From Fennellomyces sp. T-0311 (taxonomy: Eukaryota; Mucoromycota; Mucoromycetes; Mucorales; Lichtheimiaceae), in contig JALLLT010000009.1 of assembly GCA_025266875.1 (NCBI GenBank), positions 434,001 to 498,000 of the forward strand: a stretch of 64,000 bases of DNA, read 5' to 3'. Position 1 is the first letter of the stretch; every line of letters begins with the position of its first letter. The notes beneath the pieces are model-generated. The model was not told the origin of the DNA. It worked only from the letters and a program-made list of their open reading frames with translations, and did no database searches. Below are positions 45,180 through 56,700 of the stretch, one piece after another. The position numbers and the translations under genes were made by a program.

Positions 45180-46165
45180 GATATATATATATGCTGCTAC
45201 TGTAAGTGATGTGCGTGAGCAAATAGAAAAAAGATCGACGCCCCTCTTCTTTCCTTTTTGACACTTTACCTTGTGTTGGTTTGGGAATTTGGAACGAAGA
45301 AGGGAAGAAGAGAAACGAGAACAGAAAATAATAGCAGTATACAACACAAAATGAGGATAAGATATAATAAAGCGAAGAAAAAAAAGAACTAGAGCAGGTG
45401 CAAAGATACTCTCAAAGCAACAATCGATTGCTTCTTGACGAGCGTCCGGTCACTGCCAAAAAATGGATAACAGATTACTACTACTACTGCTACGACTATT
45501 GCGATGATAATAATGACTTGATTTCAGAACACGGGAACAAATCATTACCAATGCAGAAAGGGGAGAAAAAGAGTAAAGGTACAAACAGTAACAATAGAAG
45601 AGTTGTATAAATTAAATAATAAGAACGGGCTTTTGCGTTGGCGGCCTCTCCAGATGTCTGTCCAGGTGTGTGAGTGAGAGAGGGGAGGAGGGAAGAGAGA
45701 GGGAAGTGAGAAAAAGAGAAGAAAAAAAATTGTAGGCGATGGGGACATCTCCTTTCAAAGAGGCCCTCCAATAGTACAAGCAATTCGGGTTCTGGAAATT
45801 GCTCACCGATTAGCTCATATAGGGAGCCCAGTTAGTCCACCAGCTTGGGGGGTGTTCAAGGTTATAAAATAGCGCACCCCACTGTTCAATAGCGAATAAA
45901 GCTCATGTCGCGGACACATCGAAGTTTCCCTGTGCTACAGCCAAGAAAAAAGGGACCCCACCCACCAGCCACTATTTCCGGATCGCTGTGTTTGTGTTCT
46001 TGCTAAAGTACGTCACCGACGAACTCACAACTGACAAGTTTCGACACATTTTTTCTTAATTTGGACCATTTTTTTACTTTTGTGTTGCGCGGCAGGAACC
46101 GCGGTCTCAGAACGAATTTCCTCAAGTTCCTACAGTAAAATATTTTATATATTGCGGCACATGAT
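45180..46165. promoter_or_regulatory. Divergent intergenic region, copper-fist gene / deubiquitinase
   Basis: About 990 bp shared by two head-to-head genes. Purine-rich (AGAA/GGGA) tracts at about 45250-45400 and 45660-45730 are visible. No gene is supported; the frames there are low complexity. Confidence 0.4.
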
Positions 46166-48020
46166 ATGATACTACCAACAACGCTGGACGACCTCCAGCT
46201 ATGGATCACAGACGCCTACAACTGCGCTCAACTATTCACTGCCATCGCCGGATTGCTGGCCATCTTGCTCCCCATAGCCAGGTCATTCGCCATTTACCAC
46301 AGAATCACCGATGGCCTGGCTGGTGTTTCAGAGCTGCTCTGCCATAAGGTGTCATGGCTACTCACCTCATCGCCGTCCACATCTTTGGACGGGGTAGCCC
46401 AAGTGTGTCTCAAACGTTCCGATCCGAGCGCCCAGTGGGTCTCTGGCCTCGTGAATACTGGGAACACTTGCTTCCTTAACTCGGTTATTGCAGGTTTGGA
46501 CCTCTTAGCAACAATATTGCATCATACAAATTGCTATGGCTACAGCTGATACATCCCATTTTTTTTTATCCGCGCTATTACAATTAGCCTTGTCATCCCT
46601 GCCACGCTTACATACGTACTTGCACGATCAACAGGATAATCAGGGACCTGTCACAGGTTCTCTGCTCAAAACGATTCGGCAGCTGTCCAAGCCGCTGTAC
46701 AGCCGCACAGCTTTTCGTCCGAGAGATATGGTTGCGTCACTATCGAAACGTGTCATTATCAACCGTGAGCAGCAAGATGCACAGGAGTTGTTTCAGTTGA
46801 TTGTCGGCGCTCTGGACGCAGAGGCGTCCGACAGAAACGCAGCAATGCTTGGCGGTCTCAAGTTTCTCACACAATCCCAAACACAGTTCATGCGCACATC
46901 AACAACGCCGTTCACGGGTCTCTTAGCAAGCCGGTTGTCATGCATGCAATGCGGATATACCGTAAAGTCCCTTACATTTTCTACTTTATTATATTATACT
47001 AATCCATTATTTTAGGAAGCCGTACGTCATTTTTCATTCAACAACATACAGCTGGTTGTTCCCCGTGCAGTAAGCTACTCTAAACGCAAAAAAAGGCACA
47101 AGTTAAACAAGGTTTAGTAGTATACCACCACACTCGATGCCTGTTTGCGACAGTTTACATCGATCGAATACCTGCAAGATGCAACGTGCCGCAAGTGCGC
47201 GCTGATCCATACCCTGCGCACGGTCAAGAAGAAAAAGAAGAAGCTTGAGATCGAGGCACGGCTCAAAGGAAACCGCATCGAGGAAGAGCTAGAGGGCATC
47301 CAACGTGCCGCCAGCTCACTTTCGACGAAACAAGTCATGTTTGCCAAACCGCCCAAAATTCTCTGCCTTCATCTTTCCCGGTCAGCATTTCACGCCTCAG
47401 GCGCTGTTTACAAGAACACATGCCAGATTCTGTTCCCAGAATACCTGGATTTGGCACCTTACACGACGACTGGAATTCTCAGTACACAACCCAACGCGCC
47501 CATATCGACCCCGCAACAAGATATTGCCGTGCCCCGCTACCGCCTCATGAGCACCATCGAGCACTTTGGTAGCCACAGCTACGGCCATTTTGTGGCGTTC
47601 AAGCGACGCATCGTTACCGAACAGTGCATGTGCACCGACTGCTGTGATGACAAACAGGGCCATGAGTCGTGGGAAGCCTTGGATGAATGGTATCGCATAT
47701 CTGATTCCAAAGTGGACTTGTGCTCGTTTGATGTGGTTCAGCAGTCCAATCCATACATGATGTTGTACGAACTGATGGACGAGGGCGAGGAAAGTCGGGC
47801 GGAGCAAGAAGAGGAGGAGAAGGCAAAGGAGGACGTGGATGATCTGATGATGGCCCATAGTACCGACTCGAGCACGCCATCGGGGCTAGCTTACACTTAC
47901 TGCGCGTCCGCAGGGGCAGAAGAGGCACTGCGGATAGCCAACGCGTTATTAATGGACGATCACCATCGCAATGCCGCTCGCTGGTCCGACGGCACAATAC
48001 CGTTAATATCTATTCCGTGA
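46166..48020 (+). CDS. Ubiquitin-specific protease with N-terminal membrane anchor (USP30/Ubp1/Ubp16-like)
   Basis: Four exons (46166-46493, 46546-46961, 47016-47069, 47121-48020) join in phase to give 565 residues. A hydrophobic segment at about 22-45 (LFTAIAGLLAILLPIARSFA) could anchor it in mitochondrial or ER membrane. The Cys box is GLVNTGNTCFLNSVIA (catalytic Cys near residue 103), the QQD element reads NREQQDAQELFQLI, and the His box is HFGSHSYGHFVAFKRR. Zinc-binding-like Cys pairs SCMQCGY and CRKC are present. A Lys-rich insert (VKKKKKKLEIEARL) sits in exon 4. USP30 and Ubp16 act at mitochondria, suggesting, not proving, that location. Confidence 0.88.
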
Positions 48021-48190
48021 CAAATAAAGTCTTGACATAACGACGAGCTTGGTGGGAAAAGTAATTTGACTGGGAAAATGATCGGAAATGCCTTTGCCAT
48101 TTTTGCTGACACAGCAAGATTTAAGCCAACCTATAAAAATTGCCGTCGAGTGAACTCTTTCTGCATTAATTTTTGTTTGTTCTTGATACC
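48021..48190. promoter_or_regulatory. Short intergenic region before the hydratase gene
   Basis: 170 bp between two same-strand genes, containing the promoter and probably the terminator of the upstream gene (AAATAAAG at about 48023). Confidence 0.4.
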
Positions 48191-49389
48191 ATGCCTGAAG
48201 GATACAAAGTCGACGTTGCCAAAGCCGTTGGTCACAAATCGCCCGTCCAGAAGGTGTGTGCTCATTGACCCGCCACACAGTCCCTTTTTGTTTTTGTTTT
48301 TTTGGCTAATCAGCCTGTCATTCTAGGTCGACTGCACTAAGCGCGACTTCATTCTCTATGCCTTGTCTGTTGGCGTCAAGGAAGACGAGATGAACTATCT
48401 TTACGAACTCGGTATTTCTCGGAATTATCCCTTGACGATTGAGCAATCCTGACATTCCCTTTCTCTTAGATCCCGCTTTCGGCCCATTGCCAACTTACCC
48501 ATTGGTCTTGGGTCTGAAGGGTGAAGGTGCTGACACAAACGTCTTCAAGGAGCGTTCGCGGGGCGAAGCCACTCCCGGTATCCCTCCTTTCGATCCCAAC
48601 AAAATCGTCCACGGTGAGCAGGCTCTCACGATCCACAAACCATTCCCCAAGACTGGCGGCTCCTTCAAGCAAGAAAAGACCGTTACCGGTGTCTATGACA
48701 AGGGTGCGTAGCAACGCTGCAATTATTAACTGTTGTCATGCTAACCTTGCACACGTATATAAACAGGCTCTGGTATGGTAATTGAGGGCACCATTGACCT
48801 GTACGGCGCCGATGACAACGTCCACTACTGCACCATGGTCTCCAAGTCGTTCGTCCGCGGCTATGGTGGCTGGAACGTAAGTCTAATTGTCTGTGCTTGA
48901 ACGGAAATGGGCAGTTATTGATGAAGTATTATGTGTAAATAGGGTCCCAAGGGTCCCAAGGGTCCAACCTACGCCCCTCCCAAACGTCAGCCCGATGCTG
49001 TCGAGACTTTCAAGACCACCGTCCAGCAAGCTCAATTGTACCGCTTGTCCGGCGACTACAACCCTCTCCACATTGACGTACCCATTGCCCGCTCCGTCGG
49101 TTTCCCCAACCCCATTCTCCATGGTCTGTGCACCTATGGTATCACCGGTCACGCCATCGTGAAGCACTTGGCCGGCAGCGACAGCGCTCGCTTTAAGTCC
49201 ATTGAGGGCCGCTTCTCCAGCCCCGTCTTCCCCGGCGAGACCGTTGAGGTGTACATGTGGAAGGTTGATGACAAGGACCCCAAGGTTCAGGGCGTCATCT
49301 TTGCTGTCAAGGTCAAGGAGCGTGATGTTGTTGTCATCAACAACGGCTATGCCACTCTGCTCAAGGAATCGCCTGCCTCCAAGCTGTAA
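48191..49389 (+). CDS. Peroxisomal 2-enoyl-CoA hydratase 2 (MaoC/R-specific hydratase)
   Basis: Five exons (48191-48253, 48327-48411, 48470-48703, 48767-48876, 48943-49389) join in phase to give 312 residues. It has two hotdog domains, as in the hydratase 2 part of fungal Fox2/MFE-2. The second carries the catalytic signature YRLSGDYNPLHIDVPIARSV (Asp and His) and GFPNPILHGLCTYGITG. The C-terminus SKL is a classic PTS1 peroxisome signal. The enzyme hydrates trans-2-enoyl-CoA to (3R)-hydroxyacyl-CoA in beta-oxidation. A short GPKGPKGP repeat lies between the domains. As a stand-alone hydratase it differs from the fused yeast enzyme. Confidence 0.93.
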
Positions 49390-49459
49390 ATTATATAATC
49401 CCCTTTCTCTGTTGAACGGAGCAGTTGTATTGTTTGTAATAAAAAAAATATCTAACGAT

Positions 49460-50416
49460 TCAGAACACTTTGCGTGGGTTGGGGAACTCGAGTCTTCGAT
49501 GAAGGCGCGTGATAATGTCGATAAAGTCAGGCTCGTTGTCCGCTGTCAGGATACCGTGGCGGATCATGAAGTCAATGGTCACCAGCGCACAATTGGGCTT
49601 CCATTCGTTGTTCAAAATCGTCTTCTTGACCTGGTCCATGTCCATCAGATAGAACTGCTCCACTTCGCCGTCCTTGGGCTGTGGCACAAAGTCCTCGGGA
49701 ATAGCCAAATCAAACACGTATCTGTTTTTTCACACAGTATTAATTGGGATTACCACACCATGCAGTGGCCATGCTTACTGAGTCTCGGGCTGCAATCCAT
49801 TGTCGGTGGTCGTGTAGTATGAGATCATGCCGACGTTCTTTGCCTTTTCCGCAATGGATGGCGGTATGCTTGCTTCTTCATCACACTCCTTGACCACCGT
49901 CTCTTTGGTGGAGTACCGATACGAAATGCCGCCCGCAACAATGTTATCGAGCATACCAGGCCAGGTCTGTTTGGTCTTGCTGCGACGGGCAACCCAGAGT
50001 TTGTCGCCCGTGTATCCGCTGACATGGACACCGAATGTTGAAATACCAAACAATGGCGTTGCTGCCCGTTCCATAACAAAGTCGGGCTCGCCAGACACAC
50101 CATATACTGGGTACAGCTCGTCACGCCACCCTTTGAGTGCTGCAACCCCTTCTTGTCGCCACGTGTCCATGAGTGTCTTGACTACCTCGGTGCGCTTGTC
50201 GAATGAATCAACCCAGGGCTGGAACTCGATCTGGTTGGTAATGTTGAATGCAGGCTTTTCTAATGCATTGTTGTAGGCCTTCAAACGTTCAAGGACATGT
50301 GGTAGTACGTTGCCAATGACGCGTTCATTCAGGATAATAGGCACAGTGCCGTCGTTGGCAGTACCGTACGGATACTTGTCGCAGTAAGCTACCACCTGCA
50401 GAAAGTTATCAAACAT
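49460..50416 (-). CDS. Nudix hydrolase with DUF4743 domain (YJR142W-like)
   Basis: Two exons (50416-49779, 49721-49460) join in phase to give 299 residues. The N-terminal DUF4743-like part starts MFDNFLQVVAYCDKYPYG. The Nudix box at about residues 165-188 reads GGISYRYSTKETVVKECDEE, with the Glu pair EEAS. This family is related to thiamine-pyrophosphokinase-associated Nudix proteins; yeast YJR142W acts on oxidised thiamine derivatives by report. The C-terminal half fits a TPK-like Nudix domain (VFDLAIPEDFVPQPKDGEVE). The gene is convergent with the hydratase, about 70 bp apart. Confidence 0.85.
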
Positions 50417-51570
50417 GATAGAGAAAGGTCCGCTGATGTGTTTATCGCGATAACCTTTTACGGATTCAACATTACGCGCTTCTCACACCATGCAGGACAC
50501 CCTCTCGTTATTTTTTGCTTCACTTGTACTGCATTGTACATGGTCATAGATTGCATCTGGCACATGAGTACTATAGTGTTATGGTTGCTTCTATGGCATA
50601 GCAACGCTGCTAATGATATAAATGCAACGCAGCCCTTTGCTGCTTAATTATGTGCGTTAAAAAATATGTAATGCAACGCATCCGGAAGACGGGATAATAA
50701 GATGCATATCCCAATGGGTAAAGTTTATGCCATTGACTACACACTAATAAATATGCACTGTTGGTATCACTGCATGATGCTATGTACTGTTACAGCCGAT
50801 AAATAGCGCAATAACAAACAATGTTTCGTTACGCATAAAGCGGCCGGTATCAGCATCAGTTTATGCACTGTTGGCTCTTACGTATCACTGAATAATGTAA
50901 GAGCTCTAGTATGAAATATCTTTGACTACAGCGCAGCAAGGCCATTTGCTTACTGATGTCGCTACTTTTGATTCACACCAAGAGCACTGGCCGCTTTAAT
51001 TATTGCTTCAGTTATACCAAAACATACATGTCAACATACATAGTATGCAAATCCAATGATTCCTTGAGTAGTCTACGTAGCACGCCGAAGCGGGTGGTTG
51101 AAGCGGCCATTTGGCAAGAAGACAACCTGTTTTACTACCAGAGAAAACATAAACAGAGGCGATGCATAAACACACGTGCTTGAATGTTTATAGCCACCAT
51201 ATCAGCAAGCTGTTGTAGCTTAACTTTACGCGTTGCTGGGTTCAGGTTTTACAGAAAACTTCTTGCGTCGGCCAGTCAACCGTGGGTAATCAAATATCCA
51301 AGCGGAATGCTCCATGAAAGCCCCATTTGCACTATGCCAGAGAGGACTGTTTCTCGCAGTTACCATATTGCCAGAGCATCATGTCGGCATAAGATCAATC
51401 GAGATAAGGCTATGAGAAATGACAGTTGTCAACTATTGAAACAATCGGTTACCATGACAAAGGGAGCGGTGATGTTCGGAACGGGGCCCGTAGAGCAAAG
51501 CCACCAAGCTCGAGTATTTGACAGCTGATTCTCGTCGTAACTTTTTTTTTTCTGGTAAACTTTACCCACC
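50417..51570. promoter_or_regulatory. Divergent intergenic region, Nudix / HPT1
   Basis: About 1.15 kb, both promoters. The stretch TATGCACTGTTGG occurs twice (about 50752 and 50862), each soon followed by TATCACTG, suggesting a short ancient duplication. No gene is supported. Confidence 0.4.
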
Positions 51571-52249
51571 ATGTCCAAGCTGTACATTAGGTAAAAAAAC
51601 GAAGACAACGCTCAAGGCTTGTTCGACTCTGCAGGTTTAAGCTGACACGAAGCATGTACTTAGCTACAACCAAATCCATGCGTCTGTCCGCAATGCCGTG
51701 GAGCGGTATAATATCAACAGCGACTTCAAGCCGGACCTTATGATTACGATTACTGGTGGTGGTCTGGTACCTAGCCGAATCTTGCGCACTTTCTTGGACA
51801 AGCGCAACGATCGTAATGTGCCAATTCAAGCAATCGGTTTGACTCTCTATGAGGAGATTGAGCTTGCTCAGGCGAATGGCGGTACGGGTGAAGATATCCA
51901 GGTCCTCAAGACCCAGTGGCTCAACAAGGATGAGCTGTCAATGTTGCTTGGTCGTCGCATTCTGCTTGTGGATGAGGTTGACGATACCCGTCAGACGCTG
52001 GCGTTTGCCGTGAAGGAGCTTTTGGCTGATATCGAGGCCGAAGAAGTGAAGAAGGGCTTGAAGCCTGGTGAGTCCAATACCCAACTCGGTGTGTTTGTGC
52101 TGCACAACAAGATTAAGCCCAAGAAGCGCGATCTGCCCTCAGCCATCATGAAGAACTACTTTGCGGCAGTCGAGATGCCCGACCAGTGGCTGGTCTATCC
52201 CTGGGACGCGACGGATATCGAGGAACATACCGAGAAGGCCTCTATCTAA
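51571..52249 (+). CDS. HPT1: Hypoxanthine/xanthine-guanine phosphoribosyltransferase, HPT1 type
   Basis: Two exons (51571-51590 and 51664-52249) give 201 residues. The start exon encodes MSKLYIS, joined to YNQIHASVRNAVERYN, as in yeast Hpt1. The PRPP-binding motif is RILLVDEVDDTRQT, and FKPDLMITITGGGLVPSRIL matches the substrate loop region. The C-terminus MPDQWLVYPWDATDIEEH aligns with the yeast family. It makes IMP or GMP from free purines and PRPP in the cytosol (purine salvage). Length is slightly shorter than yeast Hpt1 (221). Confidence 0.93.
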
Positions 52250-52555
52250 GCAAAAAAAAAAACCTCCAAGCCACTGCATTTCCCATCTTACTTTACATTT
52301 CTGTAATATCCCCTGTAACACCCACTGCATCCCTCACCCTCCGCATTGTTCATTTTAGTTAGTAATAATAAATAGAATTTGGTCGCCCAGTTACACCAGC
52401 CGTTGCATTTGAACGCGCCAGGTTGTGATGAGTAAAATCTGATTATGTAACGCAACCACACTTATACATCAAGAAGTTTTTATTATTCCAACATATGAGT
52501 TAACTGTACAGAAGGGACGAAATAAACATGGAAATAAGCTTTTGGACGGCGCAAT
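52250..52555. other. Convergent intergenic region
   Basis: About 300 bp between convergent HPT1 and dehydrogenase genes; AATAATAAATAG at about 52362 is a possible polyadenylation region. Confidence 0.35.
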
Positions 52556-53750
52556 TTAGATGCCACGGCCACCAGTGACCTCGAGAGTGTGGCCAGTGAC
52601 GTAGCTGGACAAGGGAGTGCAGAGCATCATGACGGATCCGGCAACTTCTTCAGCGGTACCGGCACGGCCCAAGGGGATGTCGGCGTAGGGGTTGACCTTG
52701 GAGGTGCGGTTGGCGGTGGGGACACCCAAAGCGACCTTCTGACCATCGATCTCAATGGCAGTACCAGCTTCCTTGGCACGAGTGAGACGGGTGTCAACCC
52801 AACCGAAGGCAACGGTGTTGCAGCGGACACCGAAGAGACCCCATTCCTTAGCAATGGTCTTGGTCAAGCCGACAACACCAGCCTTGGCGGTGGCGTAGTT
52901 AGCCTGGCCAACGTTGCCGTGGAGACCGGAGGTGGACGAGATCTATATAATTTTAATGCCACTTTGTTAGCTAACCCGGGTACAATTTTTCCCACATTCC
53001 CTCCAAATATCACTCACGTTGACAATGGACTTGTTCTCACCATCCTTCTTGCGCTAAAGGTTAAGTAAATGGGAGCTGTGAGAAAAAAAAAGAACTGTTT
53101 GGGAGGTCATGTAGCCGCTTACGAGGTACTTGGCAGCAGCACGGATGATTCTGAAGGGGGCGGTTTGGTGGACAACCAACATGGTTTCCCACTGCTTGTC
53201 GGTGATCTTGTGAGCCATACCATCATAGGTGAAACCGGCGTTGTTGACGATGTGGTTGAGCTTGCCGAAGGCCCTATAGAGCTTTGGTCAATACCAGAAA
53301 CAAACGCAACCCCTCTGTTCACAACTTACTTGACGGTACCCTCGACCAACTGCTCAGGGAAGTCGGCCTTCATGATGTCACCAGCAATGGCAATGGCCTT
53401 GCCACCGTTGGCATTGATATCAGCAGCGACCTGGTTGGCCTTCTCTGTGGAAAAGGTGTAAGTACTTGACGTATGCTTCGGGCAAGAAGGCATGATACAT
53501 ACCAGCATCGATATCAGTGACGGTAACGAGAGCACCCTCGCGAGCAAAGGCCTCAGCAGTGCTTCTACCGATACCCTGACTATTCAAGTTGGAAAAAAAG
53601 AATGAGCCATTCTGTGTTTTTTGACATGGGGAGAGTAGAGGATCATTACCCAGAACCAGTGATAATGGCGACCTCACCGGCCAAAAGTCCCTGGGGGTAG
53701 TTGCCAGACAAGTGGCCCTTGATGTTGTTCAAACGGTCGGCAGCAGACAT
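52556..53750 (-). CDS. Short-chain dehydrogenase/reductase, 3-oxoacyl-reductase / (3R)-hydroxyacyl-CoA dehydrogenase-like
   Basis: At least six exons on the minus strand from ATG 53750 to TAA 52556 join in phase, giving about 288 residues. The Rossmann cofactor motif TGSGQGIGRSTAEAFAREG lies at about residues 30-49 and NNAGFTYDG follows. The catalytic Ser-Tyr-Lys is in NISSTSGLHGNVGQANYATA and the following K (YATAK). It ends SSYVTGHTLEVTGGRGI, typical of classical SDRs. The substrate is not read from sequence. Its proximity to the peroxisomal hydratase 2 hints at hydroxyacyl-CoA oxidation, but no PTS1 is present, so this is weak inference. Confidence 0.88.
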
Positions 53751-56700
53751 GGTTTATGTGTGGAGAGAAGAGAGTTAAAGAGTTCTCGGGAAGCTGTCGA
53801 GAAATTGCTTTATATAAGCTATGATCGCGTTATTTCCTGTTGTCAGCAAAAATGGGCTTTCCGCAATCGGGATTTCAATTGTGATTTGGTTGTCTCCCAC
53901 AGACCGCTTTTCAGTGTAAGCAAAACCGTGCATAGACAAGACAGCTGATGAATTTCCTCGTTACCAGATGCAAAAAATAATGTTACATGAGAAAATTGCC
54001 CATCCTTGCGTTCAACTCTACTTTATCATACTTTAGGCAATACTCCCAAACGACATTGTCATGGCAACCAATGGAACCTTAAAGTTGAAGATCAGCTTTT
54101 GCTCACGAGGCGGGGTAGCAAAGGAATCTGTCAACTTATCTTTCGTTGACACGGTAGCTGCCGAGACAAAAGTCAATAAAGGCAGCCAATACGGTAATTT
54201 AGTGGTTAAACTATGGCGTTTGTGACTATCAGTCGAACTTCTTTCCGCAGATAAATAAAACGGTTTTTGTCTTAATCGATGATTTTTTGCTTTGATTTTC
54301 AAGTATCCGCGAAATCCGGTTGATTCGTAACCAGTAGTACGAAGAATCTCAGGAATAAGCTGGTAAATTACAGGAGCAATATTACATCACTTCGTACGTA
54401 GATCGTTATATAGCATCTGCAAAGTGTGGTACCACTTTATTACGTATCGAGCAGATACTGTATACTGAAAGGAAGGTAATCAATTAATTAAGTGGCTTTT
54501 TGTTAAGAGTGGCATATCTACTATGCAGGTACAAAGTTCGGTACGTCAACTACTACGTACGTACGTAGGCAAGACACCGCGAACCCACTCGCTAATTAGT
54601 ATAATAACACCTTTGGTATTCCCAGACTGGTTTTGCTTGCTTACTACAAAGATCTGAACAGTACCAAACGTTGCTTCTATAGAAACCGGGAATTCACCCT
54701 TTTTTTAGGATGTCACTATATACGGTTACACCGGAAAAACGTTTGCTTTAATTTTATGCGTTACGTTATAGAGAAATGCCGAAAATTCGTAGTCCCAACT
54801 GCTCGATTTTCCACACTGTCATTTTCCGGTAAGGATGCTACATACCGCATAAATCCTTTTCTATATTTCAATTAAGATATTTTCACCAAGCCGAAGTATT
54901 TTCCGATCAACTGCGATCGGCCCAATTGAGGCTAATCAATGATATGATCCGAGGTGTCATTTGATCTACGTATTATGCATATATTTTTGAATTCTTCAGG
55001 TACATGCGCATCAAATACTAAAGATACTCTCAGAGGTTTAATTATTGCTGAACTAGCTATCATCGCCAGAGTATTGGACAAACACTCTTACATGCTGTGG
55101 GAAAAACGAGAATCGAAATATTATCCGCACGCTGTGTCACTTCAATGACTTTTTTTTATTACTTAAAACAGCCAACAGGAAACTAGGTGTGTGGCTAAAT
55201 AAGTGTATGTCGCATAGTTTTTGCAGAGATAGTGTACTTTCGTTCATGTCTAGCAAAGCGGCAAAAGATATGTATAACTTGTTTTGTATCAGCAGTTCGA
55301 TATTCACGAGACATCATTCATTCGTCTCTGTTACCCTTTAAATCTATCGTATTTACTGAAATAAAAGCAAAAGCCTCCTCTTTAATTTGCATAGCGACTG
55401 CGAGCATTTTGAGATTGTATTAGGCAACAAATAATATATGAAGATGCTGCTTCTATGTGGCACTTGTTTGCGGCGGAGGAATGTTTTAACGTTGTGCGTT
55501 ATCCTTTGACGAGACGTCCACCCTTCATGCATGTGTAATTTGTATTATGATCTACCTAATTTTGATTATCACCTCAACGTATGTACTCCTCCTGAATTCG
55601 ATAAGAACAGTAAGTGTGGCAAGTACAGCATATCCTTGACTATGCGTAAATTTTAAACTTACATAGCGAGTTGTCAATTGAGCAGAGGGATCTGCTCAAC
55701 ATTTAACTTTCCTCGATAACATGTACAGTAATTGGCTAAACTTTATTGAAAAAGAAATTTGCTGCGACACTAAATCCGCTACTTATTCATGACCTGTGCG
55801 TACGTATGATGTTGAAATACTCGTTACGTACTATATTTTACCTTATGTAGAAATAATCGATATGTATACGCATGTTCATAGATTTTGCACTGCTCTTCTT
55901 GTTTATTGTGTACGTACAAACCCTTTACAATACGTACTCAATAACTAATAAAGGTGATGAAAATAACAATGAAGGTCTGATAATTTATTTTATAACCATG
56001 CAAACAAGTCATTTTTAGGCGTAAAAAATTTGTTGTATGTCCGTGCGACGGTCAGAAAGAATAGAGAGGATAATGGATCAGGTACCTTTGCTGTTCTTGT
56101 TCACATATTTTATGTGTAAATGGAACCACAGTACCGTCTCACTTTGTGCTCCTGCAACAATTTTGATGGACGATCTAACTGTTACAAACATGATCGACTC
56201 ATTGGTAATTCCTGATTTGGAATTAATGTATACTCCTTATATATCTTATTACCCTGCATACCAGCAGTATATCCACCTTTTTTGAAATGTTTGTAACATG
56301 TTGTTGCTGTGATGCCATTCTGTTGGGTATACTTCTTGATGTTCTTTCGGAACGATTGAAATTGTCACAAACACATATTAATGCTGTTTTTAGTATTGAT
56401 ATTTTTAATTTGGCTACACCATCGAATCCACCTGCTTAAGCTCATTGCACAAGGGCATCCCAATTAGGCCCAATGAAGAAAGAGCCACGATTTCGTTGAA
56501 CGTAAGGAGATATATTCTTTTTACGCTGCTAAAGTGCTTACGATGAAGCAGTGACTCGCCATTTCATCACCAGGATTTCGATAGGTTCATTGGACACCTG
56601 GTAACAGTCGTCATTCGGATCTCCAACACCGCATTATTACTGCATCACGACGCTGTCCGACCTGAATTTAGGTTCTTCCCCTCTTTCTCTCCTTCCCATT
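53751..56700. other. Gene-poor AT-rich stretch, 2.95 kb
   Basis: No convincing gene was found. The right side (54.4-56.0 kb) has an unusual number of TACGTA sequences. The frames 54033-54302 (-), 54633-54875 (+) and 56037-56285 (+) have no recognisable content. The right end holds the promoter of the next gene, with a CT-rich tract before its ATG. Confidence 0.4.

Noticed and set aside
51184..51528. A 114-codon plus frame before HPT1
   Set aside because: Lies in the promoter region and has no recognisable composition; the sequence gctgttgtagctt... was also looked at as a possible tRNA and has no consistent cloverleaf.
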